A DNA stretch of 64,000 nt. Origin: JASTVH01 sp042862465 (lineage in GTDB: Bacteria; Pseudomonadota; Gammaproteobacteria; Pseudomonadales; Oleiphilaceae). Positions 1-7,976 of this stretch are shown here, piece by piece. The stretch spans positions 124,001 through 188,000 of the forward strand of contig JASTVH010000009.1 of assembly GCA_042862465.1 (NCBI GenBank), written 5' to 3'. Position 1 is the stretch's first letter. Each line of letters begins with the position of its first letter. The notes beneath the pieces are model-generated. The model did not search any database. It was given only the letters and a program-made list of their open reading frames with translations, and was not told the origin of the DNA. Position numbers and translations under genes: made by a program.

Positions 1-1317
1 GCCGTTGCTCATGAATATGATCTGGGTGTTGGCGGGCAGATCCGCCAGGATCATTTCGATCAATTCCTCGACGCTGGTGCCAAGCAGGTGCTTCTCCCCC
101 CCGGAGTCTACGAGCGGCCCCAACCAGTCCAGCTCGCCCAGATTGGCCCACAGCACGCGGTCCGCCTGCTCGGTGGAGGGTAGCAGCCCAGCCTGGTGGA
201 CTCCCAGGCGCATGGTGTTGGATCGGGGCTCGATAACGGCAAGAATGGGCGCGTTCCCTACCTGCTTTCGTAAACCCTCAAGGGTGGTGGCGATGGCAGT
301 CGGGTGATGGGCGAAATCATCGAAGACGCGAATGCCATCCACCTCGGCCAGCAGCTCCATGCGCCGTTTGACCCCGGAGAAGCGACTGAGTGCCGCCACC
401 GCATGATCCGGCGTGACCCCAACATGCTTGGCCGCAGCGATCGCCGCCAGTGCATTGCGGACGTTGTGCAGGCCACTCATGGACCACTCTACGGTCGCCA
501 CCGGCTGGCGGTTGTGCAATACCACGAAGCGGCTGCCGTCATCGGCCAACAACTCGGCCTGCCAGGGGGCCACATCGGACTCCCCTCCGAGGGCGGTGGT
601 CTGGATCGGGGTCCAGCAGCCCTGGGCCAGGGCGTTATCCAGATGTGTATCGCGCGCCGGCCGAACGATTAGCCCCTGCCCCGGCACCGTCCGTACCAGG
701 TGATGGAACTGGCGCTCGATGGCCTCGACCGAATCAAAGATGTCAGCGTGATCGAATTCGAGGTTATTGAGGATCAGGGTGCGGGAATGGTAGTGGACGA
801 ATTTCGAGCGTTTGTCGAAAAAGGCGCTGTCGTATTCGTCCGCCTCGATCACGAAAAAATCGCTGCTCCCCAGACGGGCCGAAACCGGAAAATCTTTTGG
901 CACGCCCCCCACCAGATAGCCCGGGTCGAACCCGGCCTGCTCGAGAATCCACAGCAGCATGGAGGTGGTTGTGGTCTTGCCATGGGTCCCGGCCACCGAC
1001 AGCACCCAGCGCTTTTGCAGCACCTCGCGAGCCAGCCATTCCGGCCCGGACTGATAGGGGATATTGCGGTTAAGCACGTATTCGACGGCGGGGTTGCCCC
1101 GGCTCATGGCGTTACCGATGATCACCAGATCCGGCGCCGGCTCCAGGTGCTCCGGTTTGTAGCCTTCACACAGGGCGATGCCCTGCTCTTCCAGCTGGGT
1201 GCTCATGGGCGGATAGACGCCTTCATCCGAACCGCTGACCTGGTGCCCCAGCTGCCGGGCAATCAGTGCCAGGCTGCCCATGAAGGTGCCGCAAATGCCA
1301 AGTATATGAATGTGCAT
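1..1317 (-). CDS. mpl: UDP-N-acetylmuramate:L-Ala-gamma-D-Glu-meso-DAP ligase (partial, C-terminus cut by window edge)
   Basis: Murein peptide ligase of cell-wall recycling: it joins the recovered tripeptide L-Ala-D-Glu-mDAP to UDP-MurNAc in the cytoplasm. The minus-strand frame is open from ATG at 1317 to base 1, giving 439 codons; the family is about 450-460 residues, so only some 15-20 C-terminal residues are missing. Visible motifs are the N-terminal nucleotide fold (HILGICGTFMG), the Mur-ligase P-loop GTHGKTTTT at about residues 110-118, the EADEYDSAFFDKRSKF block and the DDFAHHPTAI motif. It resembles MurC, but MHIHILGICGTFMG and the DEYD block are Mpl-type, and a separate murC lies at 48253-49695. 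It diverges from the phosphofructokinase gene. Confidence 0.95.
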   Translation of the reverse strand, partial: MHIHILGICGTFMGSLALIARQLGHQVSGSDEGVYPPMSTQLEEQGIALCEGYKPEHLEPAPDLVIIGNAMSRGNPAVEYVLNRNIPYQSGPEWLAREVLQKRWVLSVAGTHGKTTTTSMLLWILEQAGFDPGYLVGGVPKDFPVSARLGSSDFFVIEADEYDSAFFDKRSKFVHYHSRTLILNNLEFDHADIFDSVEAIERQFHHLVRTVPGQGLIVRPARDTHLDNALAQGCWTPIQTTALGGESDVAPWQAELLADDGSRFVVLHNRQPVATVEWSMSGLHNVRNALAAIAAAKHVGVTPDHAVAALSRFSGVKRRMELLAEVDGIRVFDDFAHHPTAIATTLEGLRKQVGNAPILAVIEPRSNTMRLGVHQAGLLPSTEQADRVLWANLGELDWLGPLVDSGGEKHLLGTSVEELIEMILADLPANTQIIFMSNG

Positions 1318-1457
1318 GCTGTCTCGTTCTATCGGGACTGTTCGCTGCATGATAACGATACCGGCACCGGTTGGCGAACAGAGGAAGGCGCCATGAAAAT
1401 TGCCTCGCTTTGACGTATCATGCGCGGCAGTCAATCCATGGCAGGAGAGTCATCTCA

Positions 1458-2720
1458 ATGGCACCCAAAAACGCATTCTACGCCCAGTCCGGAGGCGTCA
1501 CTTCCGTGATCAATGTCAGCGCCTGCGGTGTGATCGAAACCGCACGCAAACATCCGGACAAGATCGGCAAGGTCTACGCCGGTCGCAACGGCATCCTGGG
1601 CGCCCTGCGCGAGGAGCTGATCGACACCAGCCTGGAGAGCGACGAGGCGATTGCGGCACTGCGCCATACGCCGGGCGGCGCGTTCGGTTCCTGTCGCCAC
1701 AAGCTCAAGAACATTGATGAGAACAAGCGCGAATACGAACGCCTGATCGAAGTGTTCCGCGCCCACGACATCGGCTATTTCTTCTACAACGGTGGCGGTG
1801 ATTCCCAGGACACGGCCTACAAGGTCTCGCAGCTCGCGGAGCGTATGGGCTACCCCATCACCTGCATCGGGGTCCCCAAGACCGTCGACAACGACCTGCC
1901 GTTCACCGACTGCTGCCCCGGCTTCGGGTCCGTGGCGAAATACATTGCGACCTCCACCCTGGAAGCCAGCCTCGATATCCAGTCCATGTACGAAACCTCC
2001 ACCAAGGTGTTCATTCTCGAGGTGATGGGACGTCACGCCGGCTGGATCGCCGCCTCGGGGGGCCTGGCGGGTGAAGGCCCGAACCAGCCGCCGCACGTGA
2101 TTATCTTCCCGGAAGTCGCTTTCGACCGGGAAGCGTTTCTGGCGCGGGTGGATGAAGCCGTGAAGAACAACGGCTATTGTGTCATTGTGGCATCGGAAGG
2201 GGCGCAATATGAAGATGGCCGCTTCCTGGCCGATGCCGGCGCCAAGGATGCCTTTGGCCACACCCAATTGGGCGGCGTGGCACCCACGCTGGCCAACATG
2301 GTCAAGCAGGCCCTGGGCTACAAGTATCACTGGGCCGTGGCCGACTATCTGCAGCGCTCCGCCCGCCACCTGGCCTCACGCACCGACGTGGAGCAGGCTT
2401 ACGCCGTGGGCGAGGCCGCGGTGCAGTTTGCCGTGGAGGGCAAGAACGCCGTCATGCCGATTATCCGGCGCGACCAGGCTTCCCCCTACCGCTGGAGCAT
2501 TGGTGAAGCACCGCTGCGCGACGTGGCGAATCAGGAGAAGAAGATGCCGATCCACTTCATCACCGATGACGGTTTCGGTATCACCCAGGACTGTCGGGAG
2601 TACCTGTCACCACTGATTGATGGCGAGAGCTTTCCGCCCTTCGACAAGGGCCTGCCGCGTGTCGCCCGGCTCCAGAACAAAGTGATTGAGAAGAAACTCC
2701 AGACCCAATTCGATATTTAA
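1458..2720 (+). CDS. pfp: pyrophosphate-dependent 6-phosphofructokinase
   Basis: Phosphorylates fructose-6-phosphate, most likely with PPi rather than ATP, in a reversible glycolytic/gluconeogenic step. The product is 420 residues. GGGD at about 112-115 puts Asp at the position that is Gly in ATP enzymes, and PKTVDND at about 140-146 has Lys where ATP enzymes have Gly (PGTIDND); both are hallmarks of PPi use. MGRHAGW follows as in the family. The ATG at 1458 is preceded by GGAGAG eight bases upstream, so the in-frame extension further upstream is not used. The gene is monocistronic-looking, opposite mpl. Phosphoryl-donor specificity is inferred from these residues only. Confidence 0.9.
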   Translation: MAPKNAFYAQSGGVTSVINVSACGVIETARKHPDKIGKVYAGRNGILGALREELIDTSLESDEAIAALRHTPGGAFGSCRHKLKNIDENKREYERLIEVFRAHDIGYFFYNGGGDSQDTAYKVSQLAERMGYPITCIGVPKTVDNDLPFTDCCPGFGSVAKYIATSTLEASLDIQSMYETSTKVFILEVMGRHAGWIAASGGLAGEGPNQPPHVIIFPEVAFDREAFLARVDEAVKNNGYCVIVASEGAQYEDGRFLADAGAKDAFGHTQLGGVAPTLANMVKQALGYKYHWAVADYLQRSARHLASRTDVEQAYAVGEAAVQFAVEGKNAVMPIIRRDQASPYRWSIGEAPLRDVANQEKKMPIHFITDDGFGITQDCREYLSPLIDGESFPPFDKGLPRVARLQNKVIEKKLQTQFDI

Positions 2721-2781
2721 TCATGGGTGCGGGCATCACGACGGTGCCCGCGTCGCTTCCCGCTAGAGAGAGGAGGGTGTT

Positions 2782-2964
2782 ATGGATCGTCCGAAGCACA
2801 TTCCCAAGGCAATCTGGGACAAGCATCTGGACTGGTTCAATGTAACCGGAGAAACCTCGAGAGAGCACCTGAAAGAGCTGAAAAGTGGGGACCTGGTGAA
2901 AAAATACCGAAAACGGCAACAGGCCCATCGCCTTGATGAGAAAGGAAAGTCTGAAGCCGATTGA
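2782..2964 (+). CDS. small hypothetical protein, 60 residues
   Basis: A 60-codon frame with a strong ribosome-binding site (GAGAGGAGGG, about 6 bases before ATG). It lies 61 bases after the phosphofructokinase stop and is followed by a hairpin at 2969-2995. The product begins MDRPKHIPKAIWDKH, is rich in Lys, Arg and Glu, has no hydrophobic segment and ends in a charged tail, so it is probably a small soluble cytoplasmic protein. I do not recognise a family. The good Shine-Dalgarno and clean placement between two real genes argue that it is translated; cotranscription with the upstream gene is likely. Confidence 0.6.
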   Translation: MDRPKHIPKAIWDKHLDWFNVTGETSREHLKELKSGDLVKKYRKRQQAHRLDEKGKSEAD

Positions 2965-2968
2965 CCTT

Positions 2969-2995
2969 CATGGCCGGGGCAAGAGCCCGACCATG
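2969..2995. terminator. stem-loop between convergent genes
   Basis: Ten-base arms CATGGCCGGG (2969-2978) and CCCGACCATG (2986-2995) pair with one mismatch around a 7-base loop, just after the small plus-strand gene and before the stop of the convergent glutaredoxin gene. No long U-tract follows on either strand, so an intrinsic terminator is plausible but not proven. Confidence 0.4.
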
Positions 2996-3005
2996 ATCCG
3001 AAGGC

Positions 3006-3260
3006 TTACTCGACCTTGGCGGCTTCGAGCTGATCGAGATAACGTGAAAAGTCGTCAAACCCGCCAATATGCTCCTTGCCCACAAAGATCTGCGGCACCG
3101 TATGGACCGGTTTGCCAATGGTTTTCTCCATATCGGCCTTGCTGATGTCTTCCGCGATAATGTCGACGTACTTGTAGGGAATTTTGCGGATCTCGCACAG
3201 TTCCTTGGCCCGGCGACAGAAGCCACAACTATCACGTCCGAAGATAGTGACTGGATCCAT
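3006..3260 (-). CDS. grxC: glutaredoxin 3-like dithiol glutaredoxin
   Basis: Small thioredoxin-fold redox protein (84 residues) that reduces disulfides or glutathione mixed disulfides using glutathione. The redox site is C12-G-F-C15 (SCGFC) near the N-terminus; the cis-proline motif TVPQIFVG and the glutathione-binding GGFDD turn follow in the usual order. The ATG at 3260 has GGAGG six bases upstream; the longer in-frame extension from 3329 lacks such a site and would add a non-homologous leader. The gene stands alone, convergent with the small protein and 109 bases from the ABC1 kinase gene. CGFC rather than CPYC is a common variant. Confidence 0.9.
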   Translation of the reverse strand: MDPVTIFGRDSCGFCRRAKELCEIRKIPYKYVDIIAEDISKADMEKTIGKPVHTVPQIFVGKEHIGGFDDFSRYLDQLEAAKVE

Positions 3261-3369
3261 AGCTTTCCTCCAGCATGTTGATGGTTGATGAACGACTGAA
3301 TGTGTACAGTGTCCGTCGTCAACAACCAAAATAAAAATTGATTAAAAAAATACCTTTGATAGGGAAACG

Positions 3370-4770
3370 TTATTCCTTGTATTGCTCCGGATAAAGATAC
3401 CGCTCCAGGATATCCCGGCCGTTGAATTCCGCCCGCAATACGGCGATAAAGGTATAAACGCCCACCAGCTTGCGATTCAGAAAGACGAATTCCTTCGGGG
3501 GAATCCGGAAATAACGGCTGACCGCCGAGCGCGTGGCCTGCCGGGCAATCCGATTGGGCAGATCACTTTGCTTCCAGCGATAGGCACCCACGGCATTCAA
3601 GGCATAGTCGGGTTTCTCCACCGATTCCTGGGCCAAAGGCTCCAGTACCGCCATGCACACCTCGCCAAAGCGCTTGAGCACATCATTGGGCCAGCTGCGA
3701 TCCATAAACCGCAGTTCAATACCGCCATCGATCACCCGATCCAGATCCCGCTCGTAGGATGCCTTGATCATGTCCCGAACCGGCTGCAGGAAAGGGTCGG
3801 AATAGCGTTGCACTGCCCCGAAATCAAGCAGGACAATGCGGTCCGACTCACCCGGCTCATCGTTGATGCGAATGCGGTAGTTGCCAAAATTGGGGTCGGT
3901 CTGGATCTCCCCCCATTCGAACAGCTCGCTCAGGAACAGCTCCAGCGCCCCTTTCGCCAGATGGTTGCGCCGCTCCAGGTTCAGCCCCTGCACTTCCGGT
4001 GAAGTCAGGCTGTACCCGGGCTCATAGGTGGAGGTCATGACCCGTGGCGTGGAATACTCCGGGAGCACCCGCGGCACCACGAACCGGTCGTCGTTTTCCA
4101 GCCGCTTGCGGAAACGCTCGGTGGTTTCCGCCTCCAGGGCATAGTCCACTTCCCGGTGCATCATGTCCCGGACTTCTTCGAGCCACTCGTCGAAATCTGG
4201 CCCGAAGGACACCACACGGGCCATCTTCAGCAGCTGGGCGACGGCATTGAGGTCGGAATCGACGGCATTGGAGACGCCGGGATACTGCACCTTCAGGCAG
4301 ATTTCCAGGCCATCGGATTTCCGCCTCGCCCGGTGCACCTGACTGAGAGACGCAGCGCCGATCGGCTCGGGATCGATATCCAGCTCGGCCAGCCGCTTGT
4401 CCCCCAACTCTTCGCGCAGGGCATGGTGGACCGTGGACCAGTGCAGCGCGGTGGTCTGATCCTCCAGGGTGTGCAGGGCCTCGGTGACTTCGACCGGCAG
4501 GAAATGTTCGCCATACAGGGCCATGACCTGCCCGATCTTCACCACACTGCCCTTGAGCTCGCCCAGTTCCTGCACCAGGTACTGCGCCTGCTTGGAGAGC
4601 ATGTCCTTGCGACGCTGTTCCCGGGTTTCCTTACTGGAAAACAGATTGGTCGCGGCATGCGTGGCCATTCGGGTACCGGCAAACAACCCAGCCCGGGTCA
4701 GGCTGAGTCGACGTTCGAAGCTTCCTGTCTTGATGCGTGACACGGTTGATCGCGGTTTTTTGGGGTCCAT
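3370..4770 (-). CDS. ABC1/AarF/UbiB-family atypical kinase
   Basis: Member of the ABC1/ADCK/UbiB atypical-kinase family, whose characterised members support ubiquinone biosynthesis or lipid homeostasis at membranes. The 466-residue product has the family's KxGQ motif (K78-I-G-Q81), an IGAASLSQVH glycine/alanine-rich loop, the invariant lysine in ICLKVQYPG, an ED-type acidic segment (REVDYALEAE) and the metal-binding LLDFGAVQ. No transmembrane pair is obvious at the C-terminus, unlike E. coli UbiB. ATG 4770 is chosen; an in-frame TTG at 4779 is possible. It lies 109 bases downstream of lipB, where lipA often sits. The specific substrate cannot be read from sequence, and UbiB itself may be encoded elsewhere. 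Confidence 0.85.
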   Translation of the reverse strand: MDPKKPRSTVSRIKTGSFERRLSLTRAGLFAGTRMATHAATNLFSSKETREQRRKDMLSKQAQYLVQELGELKGSVVKIGQVMALYGEHFLPVEVTEALHTLEDQTTALHWSTVHHALREELGDKRLAELDIDPEPIGAASLSQVHRARRKSDGLEICLKVQYPGVSNAVDSDLNAVAQLLKMARVVSFGPDFDEWLEEVRDMMHREVDYALEAETTERFRKRLENDDRFVVPRVLPEYSTPRVMTSTYEPGYSLTSPEVQGLNLERRNHLAKGALELFLSELFEWGEIQTDPNFGNYRIRINDEPGESDRIVLLDFGAVQRYSDPFLQPVRDMIKASYERDLDRVIDGGIELRFMDRSWPNDVLKRFGEVCMAVLEPLAQESVEKPDYALNAVGAYRWKQSDLPNRIARQATRSAVSRYFRIPPKEFVFLNRKLVGVYTFIAVLRAEFNGRDILERYLYPEQYKE

Positions 4771-4879
4771 GGACGTCAACTACTTCTGGCCGCCCTCGAG
4801 GCGGTCAGTGATGGGTTCGTGCCTCCGGTTCGTGTGTTCTGCCACTTTTCATAACCAGCTTTCTCTGGCTTGCCGGCTA

Positions 4880-5584
4880 TCAGTTTCGTGACAGGACACT
4901 CTCATTGAACCCGGTCGGCGGCTCTTGGGTCAATTGCAGATTGTCGCTAGGCAGTCGCTCGACCAGCGCCTGGAGCAACTGCTCCCCCACCTGCTCCACC
5001 GTGATATCGGGGACGAATTCACTCATCTGCGTCATGGCCATCCCGACCAGGCCGCACGGATTGATGCGCGCGAACGGTTCCAGGTCCATGGCCACGTTCA
5101 GGGCGAGCCCATGATAGGCGCCCTTTTTACGGATACGTAATCCCAGGGAGGCAATCTTGCGGCCGTCGCCGATATAGACGCCGGGTGCGTCCTGCCGTGG
5201 CGAAGCGTCAATGCCCCAGTGGCCGAGGGCCGCCACCAGCGCATCCTCGATGAGCGACACAAACGCCCGCGACCCCAGGCCACGACGGAAGACATCGATC
5301 AGCAGATACACCACCAACTGACCGGGGCCGTGATAAGTCACCTGCCCGCCACGGTCCACCTGAACCACCGGGATATCCCCCGGCGCCAGGACGTGCTCCG
5401 CCTTGCCCGCCTGCCCCTGGGTAAAGACCGGCGGATGTTCCAGCAGCCAGATCTCGTCAGCCGTCTCCGGGGTGCGATGTTCAGTAAATCGCTGCATGGC
5501 CTGCCAGGTCGCCTCATAGGGCACCCGGCCCAACTGACGCACGATCAGGGTTTCAGGGATGGCGCTCACCGACGACTGCTCCAT
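4880..5584 (-). CDS. lipB: octanoyl-[acyl carrier protein]:protein N-octanoyltransferase
   Basis: Transfers octanoate from acyl carrier protein to lipoyl domains, the first step of lipoate synthesis. The 234-residue product shows GGQVTYHGPGQLVVY (residues 79-93), the catalytic lysine region GRKIASLGLRI (K143) and the catalytic cysteine in INPCGLVG (C177). ATG 5584 lies 5 bases past the ybeD stop with AGGA just upstream; an upstream in-frame start inside ybeD would add ten poorly conserved residues. It ends the long minus-strand dacA-dat-ybeD-lipB run. lipA is not the next gene, so the second enzyme of the pathway must be encoded elsewhere. Confidence 0.95.
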   Translation of the reverse strand: MEQSSVSAIPETLIVRQLGRVPYEATWQAMQRFTEHRTPETADEIWLLEHPPVFTQGQAGKAEHVLAPGDIPVVQVDRGGQVTYHGPGQLVVYLLIDVFRRGLGSRAFVSLIEDALVAALGHWGIDASPRQDAPGVYIGDGRKIASLGLRIRKKGAYHGLALNVAMDLEPFARINPCGLVGMAMTQMSEFVPDITVEQVGEQLLQALVERLPSDNLQLTQEPPTGFNESVLSRN

Positions 5585-5588
5585 CGTC

Positions 5589-5858
5589 CTACAGCACCAT
5601 GTGGACGCGATCATCCTGCTTAAGCTCCAGGAACAGGCCCTGAAGCTGCGCTTCGCCCGTCGCCCAGATGCGCAGACGAATGGAAATAAAGCGGCCGTTG
5701 CGACTGGGATTCACGGTCACCCGCTCGGTATCCAGATGGGGATCATGGCGCTGGGCCACTTCGGTCACGAAAGCTTCAAAGCCCTCGTCACTGTCGCCGA
5801 TCACCTTGATCGGGTAGTGGCAGGGAAATTCAATCTTGGGAGCTTCGGGCTGTGTCAT
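5589..5858 (-). CDS. ybeD: DUF493 family protein YbeD
   Basis: Small ACT-like alpha/beta protein (89 residues) of unknown biochemical role, conserved next to lipB in gammaproteobacteria. Visible family features are the N-terminal IEFPCHYPIKVIG segment, VTVNPSRNGRFISIRL in the middle and the C-terminal DDRVHMVL. ATG 5858 gives a length like E. coli YbeD (87 residues); a GTG at 5876 is possible but extends past the conserved region. The stop is 5 bases from lipB, so the two are translationally adjacent. Confidence 0.88.
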   Translation of the reverse strand: MTQPEAPKIEFPCHYPIKVIGDSDEGFEAFVTEVAQRHDPHLDTERVTVNPSRNGRFISIRLRIWATGEAQLQGLFLELKQDDRVHMVL

Positions 5859-5891
5859 ATCAGGCTCAAACTGCACAATGTCATATTGGGT

Positions 5892-6740
5892 TCAGGTGGT
5901 ATTGCGAATCTGCCGATAGCTCTCGGCAATGCGACGCCACACAGGGCCCGGCGTTCCGTTCCCCACATGACGGCCGTCCAGTTCAATAACCGGCACGATT
6001 TCCCGTGTGGAACTGCTGATCCAGATTTCCTCGGCTTCGAGGAGGCGTTCCCGGGCAATGGGTTCTTCCCGACAGGTTACGCCTTCCCGACCGGCCAGCG
6101 CCACAATCCAGTTTCGGGTAATACCGTGCAATATATGGTGATCCGCCGGCGGAGTTACAAGGTGCCCCTGTTCCACCAGGAATACATTGGCCGCGGCGCA
6201 CTCGGTGACCCGGCCATCACGGACAAGGATGGCCTCCTCGGCTCCGGCCTCCTGCGCGGCCTGCTTGAGCAACGCGTTGGGCAGCAGGGAAGTCGCCTTG
6301 ATATCGCATCGCAGCCAGCGGTTGTCATCCAGGGTGACCGCACGAATCCCCTGCTCCACGTCCAGGGCCTGACGCAACTTGTCGCCCAGGGACCAGCTCA
6401 TGAGGAAACGGGTGGGGTGCGGCTGTTCGGGGAAGAGGTGATCGCGTTGTGGCGCGGGACCGCGGGTGATCTGGAGATAAACGGCCTGGTCACCGCCGCC
6501 GTTGTCAGCCACCAGGGTATCGATCAGCCGAGACCAGTCGCCGCGGTTTTCCGGCACCTGCAACCCGATCGCAGCCAGGCTGCGATCAAGGCGGTCAAGA
6601 TGGGCCTGCAATGCAAACGGGCGGCCGGCGTAAACCGGAATGACCTCGTAAACGCCGTCACCGAAGAGAAAACCGCGGTCGAGGGGGGAGATCCGTGCAG
6701 CCTCCGCCGCCATGAATTCGCCGTTGAGCCACACTTGCAT
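5892..6740 (-). CDS. dat: D-amino-acid aminotransferase (class IV, PLP)
   Basis: Fold-type IV PLP enzyme of 282 residues, most like D-alanine transaminases that interconvert D-Ala and D-Glu through pyruvate and 2-oxoglutarate. The start MQVWLNGEFM and the SPLDRGFLFGDGVYEV block are typical. The PLP lysine is K148 in CDIKATSLLPN, matching the DIKS/T region of Bacillus D-amino-acid transaminase. Later come TECAAANVFLV and ITRNWIVALA. ATG 6740 has GAGGGGG seven bases upstream. It sits between dacA and ybeD, 25 bases from the dacA stop. Branched-chain or aminodeoxychorismate lyase activity is less likely because of the DIK motif and context. Confidence 0.85.
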   Translation of the reverse strand: MQVWLNGEFMAAEAARISPLDRGFLFGDGVYEVIPVYAGRPFALQAHLDRLDRSLAAIGLQVPENRGDWSRLIDTLVADNGGGDQAVYLQITRGPAPQRDHLFPEQPHPTRFLMSWSLGDKLRQALDVEQGIRAVTLDDNRWLRCDIKATSLLPNALLKQAAQEAGAEEAILVRDGRVTECAAANVFLVEQGHLVTPPADHHILHGITRNWIVALAGREGVTCREEPIARERLLEAEEIWISSSTREIVPVIELDGRHVGNGTPGPVWRRIAESYRQIRNTT

Positions 6741-6765
6741 GATCGCACCCCCTCGGTGCCGGGTA

Positions 6766-7929
6766 TCAGGCAAACAATTGCATGAAGAACAACACAATCA
6801 TATCCCAGAGGCGCTTGAAGAAACCCGCCTCTTCGACCGGCTCCAGCGCCACCAGCGGCTGGTTGACGATGGTTTCCTCGCCCAGGGTGACCTTGAGGCG
6901 GCCATACTCGTTGCCCTCCGCAACCGGCGCTTCAATCACGGACTGCACGTCCAGTGTCGAATCCATTTGGGAGGCGCTGCCCTGGGGCACGGTCACCACG
7001 ATGTCCTTAAGGACACCCAGCGAGAACTTGTCCTTCTTGCCGCCCCATACCTCGCTTTCCATCAAAGACTGGCCTGCGGTGTAGAGGGGGCGGGTTTCGT
7101 AGTAGCGGAAGCCGTAGTTCAGCAGTTTCTGGCTTTCCTGGGCCCGGGCCTGTTCGGAATTGGTGCCCATGACAACGCTGATCAGCCGCATGCCGTCGCG
7201 CTTGGCCGACGCCACCAGGCAGTACCCGGCCTCTTCGGTATGGCCGGTCTTGAGGCCGTCCACAGATTTATCGCGCCACAGCAGCGAGTTGCGGTTGGGC
7301 TGGCGAATGTCGTTGTAGGTAAAGTATTTCTGGGCATAGATGGCGTAATTGTCCGGGTAATCCTCGATGATCGCCCGCGCCAGCAGAGCCAGGTCGTGCG
7401 CCGAGGTGTAATGATTCTCGTGCGGCAGACCGGTGGCATTGACGAAGTGGGTGTGATTCATGCCGAGCAGCTTGGCCTGCTGGTTCATGATGTCGGCAAA
7501 GGCATCCTCGCTGCCGGCGATGTACTCGGCCAGGGCTACACTGGCGTCATTCCCTGACTGAATGATGATGCCATGCAGCAGGTCTTCGACGCTGACCCGC
7601 GTACCCTCGCGAATGAACATGCGGGAGCCGCCCGTTTTCCAGGCATGGACGCTGATCGGCACCATGTCGTCCATCTTGATGCGGCCGTCCGCCAGTTCCC
7701 GCTCGGCGATATAGGCGGTCATCAGCTTGGTGAGACTGGCCGGCGGCAGTGATTCGTCGCTGTTTTTCTCAACCAGGATCTTGCCGCTTCGGGCGTCCAT
7801 GAGGATGTATGAGGACGCCGCGATCTGGGGCGGTGCCGGAATCAGGGCCGGCTGTGCCGCCAACGCCAGGCTGCTGGAAAGCAGAAGCACGAAGGAAAGC
7901 CAAAGGCTGTGGAATCTGGATTTGGTCAT
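6766..7929 (-). CDS. dacA: D-alanyl-D-alanine carboxypeptidase, PBP5/6 type
   Basis: Periplasmic low-molecular-weight penicillin-binding protein (387 residues) that removes the terminal D-Ala from pentapeptides. A Sec signal peptide ends near residue 25 (SLALAA). The three active-site motifs are SLTK (65-68), SGN (125-127) and KTG (227-229, KTGHTEEAGYC). A C-terminal beta domain is followed by an amphipathic helix (FFKRLWDMIVLFFMQLFA) that anchors PBP5 to the outer face of the inner membrane. ATG 7929 puts the charged MTKSR directly before the hydrophobic core; a GTG at 7944 is an alternative. Located between rlpA and dat, a standard arrangement apart from the dat insertion. Confidence 0.95.
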   Translation of the reverse strand: MTKSRFHSLWLSFVLLLSSSLALAAQPALIPAPPQIAASSYILMDARSGKILVEKNSDESLPPASLTKLMTAYIAERELADGRIKMDDMVPISVHAWKTGGSRMFIREGTRVSVEDLLHGIIIQSGNDASVALAEYIAGSEDAFADIMNQQAKLLGMNHTHFVNATGLPHENHYTSAHDLALLARAIIEDYPDNYAIYAQKYFTYNDIRQPNRNSLLWRDKSVDGLKTGHTEEAGYCLVASAKRDGMRLISVVMGTNSEQARAQESQKLLNYGFRYYETRPLYTAGQSLMESEVWGGKKDKFSLGVLKDIVVTVPQGSASQMDSTLDVQSVIEAPVAEGNEYGRLKVTLGEETIVNQPLVALEPVEEAGFFKRLWDMIVLFFMQLFA

Positions 7930-7976
7930 GGATCTGTCAGTCACGCGTGAAGGTGGATTAAGTAGTTTCGAACGGG

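Noticed and set aside
5559..6785. 408-codon plus-strand open frame opposite dat, ybeD and lipB
   Set aside because: Lies wholly antisense to three well-supported genes, has no family motifs or ribosome-binding site; long antisense frames are expected at this G+C content.
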